Assembly: GCA_002490665.1 (NCBI GenBank)
Contig: DKUL01000086.1
Span: 57,391-109,911, forward strand
Length of the DNA: 52,521 nucleotides
Direction: 5' to 3'
Source: Lachnospiraceae bacterium UBA7205
GTDB taxonomy: Bacteria > Bacillota > Clostridia > Lachnospirales > Lachnospiraceae
Below the pieces are notes generated by a model. That model was not told where the DNA came from. It did not search any database and saw nothing but the letters and a program-made list of their open reading frames with translations. Positions 50,800 through 52,521 of this stretch are shown here, in pieces (position 1 is the stretch's first letter; each line of letters begins with the position of its first letter). Position numbers and translations under genes: made by a program.

Positions 50800-51726
50800 C
50801 TACTCGATTCCTTGCTCTGCTTCTGACCGTTGTGGTTCGGCTGTCCAGCGGCCGCTGGCGCCGCAGGGGAGGACAAGGCCGTTTGACGAGACCGGAAGCC
50901 CGATTTCGGAAGACCGGACATGTCCCCCATATTTTGTGACAATGGCAGTCTCAAGCATATAGGACAGGACAGCCGGCTGAAGTCCCGTTGTATAGGAATT
51001 AATCAGAAAGAAAAGCGGGTCACGGCACAGGACATTTGCCGTAAGCTCGATAAACGGAAAAACCGAGTCCTCGATTTTCCAGATTTCTCCCTTGGGGCCT
51101 CTTCCGTAGGACGGAGGATCCATAATGACTGCGTCATAAGTGTTTCCGCGCCGAATCTCACGTTCCACGAACTTTACGCAGTCGTCCACGAGCCATCGGA
51201 CAGGCGCGTCGGCAAGACCGGATGCGGCGGCGTTTTCTTTTGCCCATCCGACCATGCCTTTGGAAGCATCCACATGTGTCACATGCGCACCAGCGGCAGC
51301 GGCGCTCAAGGTGGCTCCGCCCGTATAAGCAAAAAGATTTAATACCTTTATCTCTCGGGCAGGGTTTTTTTGGATTTCTTCCATTATAATAGAAGAAAAC
51401 CAGTCCCAGTTGACAGCCTGCTCGGGAAAAAGACCGGTGTGCTTGAAATGAAAGGGCTTCAGATGAAATGTGAGGTTCCGGTTATTTTTGCCGTTATATG
51501 TGATGTCCCATTCCTGTGGAAGCCTGAAAAACTCCCATTCTCCGCCGCCCTTCGAGCTTCTGTGATAGTGCCCGTTTGGCTTTTTCCATGCATGGTGTGT
51601 CCTTGGCGTATTCCATATTACCTGCGGGTCTGGCCTTATCAGCATATAGTCGCCCCACCGTTCCAGCTTTTCGCCGGAGGAAGTATCCAGCACCTCATAA
51701 TCCTTCCAGTTATCTGCAATCCACAT
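50800..51726 (-). CDS. Class I SAM-dependent methyltransferase (RlmI/RlmK-like)
   Basis: A 308-residue methyltransferase. Motif I is VLNLFAYTGGATLSAAAAGA, the acidic end of the next strand is THVDASKGMVGWAKEN, and the catalytic motif IV is AVIMDPPSYGRGPKGE, as in the RlmI/RlmK group that methylates 23S rRNA. The N-terminal 90 residues lack a PUA domain and instead carry DPQVIWNTPRTHHAW-type sequence found in a shorter branch of the group. The substrate is therefore probably rRNA but not certain. AAAGGA precedes ATG 51726. Confidence 0.82.
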   Translation of the reverse strand: MWIADNWKDYEVLDTSSGEKLERWGDYMLIRPDPQVIWNTPRTHHAWKKPNGHYHRSSKGGGEWEFFRLPQEWDITYNGKNNRNLTFHLKPFHFKHTGLFPEQAVNWDWFSSIIMEEIQKNPAREIKVLNLFAYTGGATLSAAAAGAHVTHVDASKGMVGWAKENAAASGLADAPVRWLVDDCVKFVEREIRRGNTYDAVIMDPPSYGRGPKGEIWKIEDSVFPFIELTANVLCRDPLFFLINSYTTGLQPAVLSYMLETAIVTKYGGHVRSSEIGLPVSSNGLVLPCGASGRWTAEPQRSEAEQGIE

Positions 51727-51784
51727 AATGGTTTCATCCTTTCTATATATAAAAGTGTGTTTGAAATTTTAAAGAAGCACAACA

Positions 51785-51814
51785 AGTATACTATGGAACA
51801 GTGAAGGGAAACAA
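51785..51814 (-). promoter_or_regulatory. Promoter of the methyltransferase gene
   Basis: Minus strand: -35 TTGTTT (51814-51809), 18-base spacer, -10 TATACT (51790-51785). It lies about 60 bases before the start codon. Confidence 0.6.
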
Positions 51815-51854
51815 GATTGTTCGTAAAAAAAAACAATAAAATCACAAAAAAAGC

Positions 51855-51883
51855 TTGCAAAAGCGATTATGCTACGATATACT
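51855..51883 (+). promoter_or_regulatory. Promoter of the S10 ribosomal operon
   Basis: TTGCAA at 51855-51860, 17-base spacer, TATACT at 51878-51883. It implies a leader of about 260 bases before rpsJ. Confidence 0.8.
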
Positions 51884-51923
51884 ACTAATTGCTGTGACAT
51901 GATAGCGATGAAACGTGAGGTTG

Positions 51924-52107
51924 CTGCCTGCATAGAAATGGATGCAGGGCAGGTTTTTCCGCGGAGCGAATGTCAAGTTAGGAAACTGGCGACAAGTCAC
52001 TGTACAAAGTAATAAACGATGTGTGAATGCAACGGACACAGGGAAAAGAGATCCGGATGAGAGAAACAGCATGACACACACGGAGGAGTGTACAGTCACC
52101 GCTTGTC
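51924..52107 (+). ncRNA. Structured leader RNA of the S10 operon
   Basis: A first hairpin (CTGCCTGCAT at 51924-51933 with ATGCAGGGCAG at 51942-51952) is followed by GTTTTT and so resembles a terminator. A second domain is closed by GACAAG (51991-51996) with CTTGTC (52102-52107) and by ACTGTACA (51999-52006) with TGTACAGT (52089-52096), with an inner helix GTGTG-AATGC (52021-52030) with GCAT...CACAC (52069-52079). Leaders of this kind are known for S10 operons in Firmicutes and serve feedback control by a ribosomal protein. The match to that family is by position and structure, not by a covariance search. Confidence 0.65.
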
Positions 52108-52119
52108 GTACTTATTCAT

Positions 52120-52149
52120 AAAAAGTGCGAAAAGGAGGCGACTTTTTTT
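52120..52149 (+). promoter_or_regulatory. Hairpin holding the rpsJ ribosome binding site in its loop
   Basis: AAAAAGT (52120-52126) can pair with ACTTTTT (52141-52147), extended by CG/CG, and the binding site AAAGGAGG (52131-52138) lies in the loop. The spacing from the site to ATG 52150 is 11 bases, longer than usual, and would shorten when the hairpin forms. The trailing T run also makes it resemble a weak terminator. Either would allow control of rpsJ. Confidence 0.45.
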
Positions 52150-52467
52150 ATGGCAAGTCAGGTAATGAGAATTACATTAAAAGCTTATGATCATCAGTTG
52201 GTTGATGCATCTGCCAAAAAAATAATCGAAACAGTAAAGAAAAACGGATCACAGGTGAGCGGACCGGTTCCCCTTCCTACCAAGAAAGAGGTAGTGACAA
52301 TTCTTAGGGCGGTTCACAAGTACAAGGATTCCAGGGAGCAGTTCGAACAGAGAACGCACAAGAGACTGATCGATATCATCACACCGACACCCAAGACAGT
52401 GGATGCACTGCAGAGACTGGAGATGCCGGCTGGTGTTTATATTGATATCAAAATGAAAAACAAGTAA
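52150..52467 (+). CDS. rpsJ: Ribosomal protein S10
   Basis: A 105-residue S10 protein, full length for the family: MRITLKAYDHQLVDASAKKI, the loop segment VSGPVPLPTKK and the end THKRLIDIITPTPKTVDAL and LEMPAGVYIDIKMK are strongly conserved. S10 is a small-subunit ribosomal protein that also joins NusB in transcription antitermination. It opens the large S10 operon, whose next gene (rplC) must begin just outside the window. Confidence 0.98.
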   Translation: MASQVMRITLKAYDHQLVDASAKKIIETVKKNGSQVSGPVPLPTKKEVVTILRAVHKYKDSREQFEQRTHKRLIDIITPTPKTVDALQRLEMPAGVYIDIKMKNK

Positions 52468-52514
52468 GCCTTCTACTAGTATGAGCGACTGGCTCGCTCC
52501 GCTGTAGAACAAAT

Positions 52515-52519
52515 GGAGG
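52515..52519 (+). promoter_or_regulatory. Ribosome binding site of the next gene (probably rplC)
   Basis: GGAGG lies 3-7 bases before the window edge. In S10 operons rplC follows rpsJ. A small hairpin-forming stretch (GAGCGACTGGCTCGCTC, 52483-52499) precedes it. Confidence 0.5.
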
Positions 52520-52521
52520 TA

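Noticed and set aside
1..52521. CRISPR array
   Set aside because: No set of evenly spaced direct repeats was seen; the only tandem repeat is the coding Gln/Pro stretch at 50300.
1..52521. tRNA or rRNA genes
   Set aside because: No cloverleaf with the expected T-loop GTTCGA context and acceptor pairing was found. The branched palindrome at 50694 lacks the T and anticodon arms of a tRNA.

Overview
The window looks like a chromosomal segment of a low-to-mid GC Clostridia member, most likely Lachnospiraceae. This rests on near-universal AGGAGG-type ribosome binding sites, a Firmicutes-style rpsJ leader, a SpoIIE/STAS partner-switching pair, a DUF2975 plus YozG-type regulator pair, and sheath-tube-baseplate genes ordered as in Bacillus PBSX-like tails. 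No transposase, integrase, tRNA, rRNA or CRISPR array is visible.

Region 1 (91-32120) is the centrepiece: 26 tightly packed + strand genes that look like one operon for a contractile injection system (CIS), a phage-tail-derived particle. Its first block is an unusual set of envelope or accessory proteins: a CIS-associated RYYxGKLL-type protein, a membrane pseudokinase-like protein, a membrane pseudo-adenylate-cyclase, a membrane MORN-repeat protein, an exported TolC-like helical protein and an exported coiled-coil protein with a stalk-type domain. Then comes a nearly complete contractile tail: DUF4280/PAAR-like tip, sheath, tube, tail assembly protein, a DUF6760-like small protein, second tube, a long protein in the tape-measure position, two CIS tube-adaptor proteins, gpD-like hub, gpV-like spike, gp25, two baseplate wedge proteins, gpI and a DUF4255/Pvc16-like cap. 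The operon closes with a beta-rich orphan, a STAS anti-anti-sigma-like protein, a D-Ala-D-Ala-ligase-like ATP-grasp enzyme and a membrane sensor carrying both a PP2C/SpoIIE phosphatase and an RsbW-like ATPase domain. No AAA+ ATPase and no obvious effector toxin is present in the window.

Region 2 (32167-41176) holds a convergent pair (membrane-anchored nucleoside-hydrolase-like protein and a small membrane protein), a chemoreceptor, a minus-strand ParB-like/PAPS-reductase-like pair (IbrB/IbrA type), and a MATE transporter followed by a GH31 alpha-glucosidase.

Region 3 (41200-47186) is an NAD salvage operon: nicotinamidase, PRPP synthetase, a NAMPT-family phosphoribosyltransferase, glutamine-dependent NAD synthetase and an NrtR-type Nudix repressor. 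Two near-identical palindromes bracket its promoter and are good candidate NrtR operators. The phosphoribosyltransferase has Ala where NAMPT has the Asp that reads the amide, which fits use of nicotinate made by the nicotinamidase.

Region 4 (47217-52521) has a self-contained membrane protein/regulator module with its own palindromic operator, a DUF4173 and a DUF2752 membrane protein, a small Gln/Pro-rich membrane protein, a branched palindromic element, a minus-strand methyltransferase and the start of the S10 ribosomal operon with a structured leader.

All family assignments are from reading the sequence; no database search or structure prediction was run. Start codons were moved where an internal ribosome binding site showed that the longest open frame was too long.
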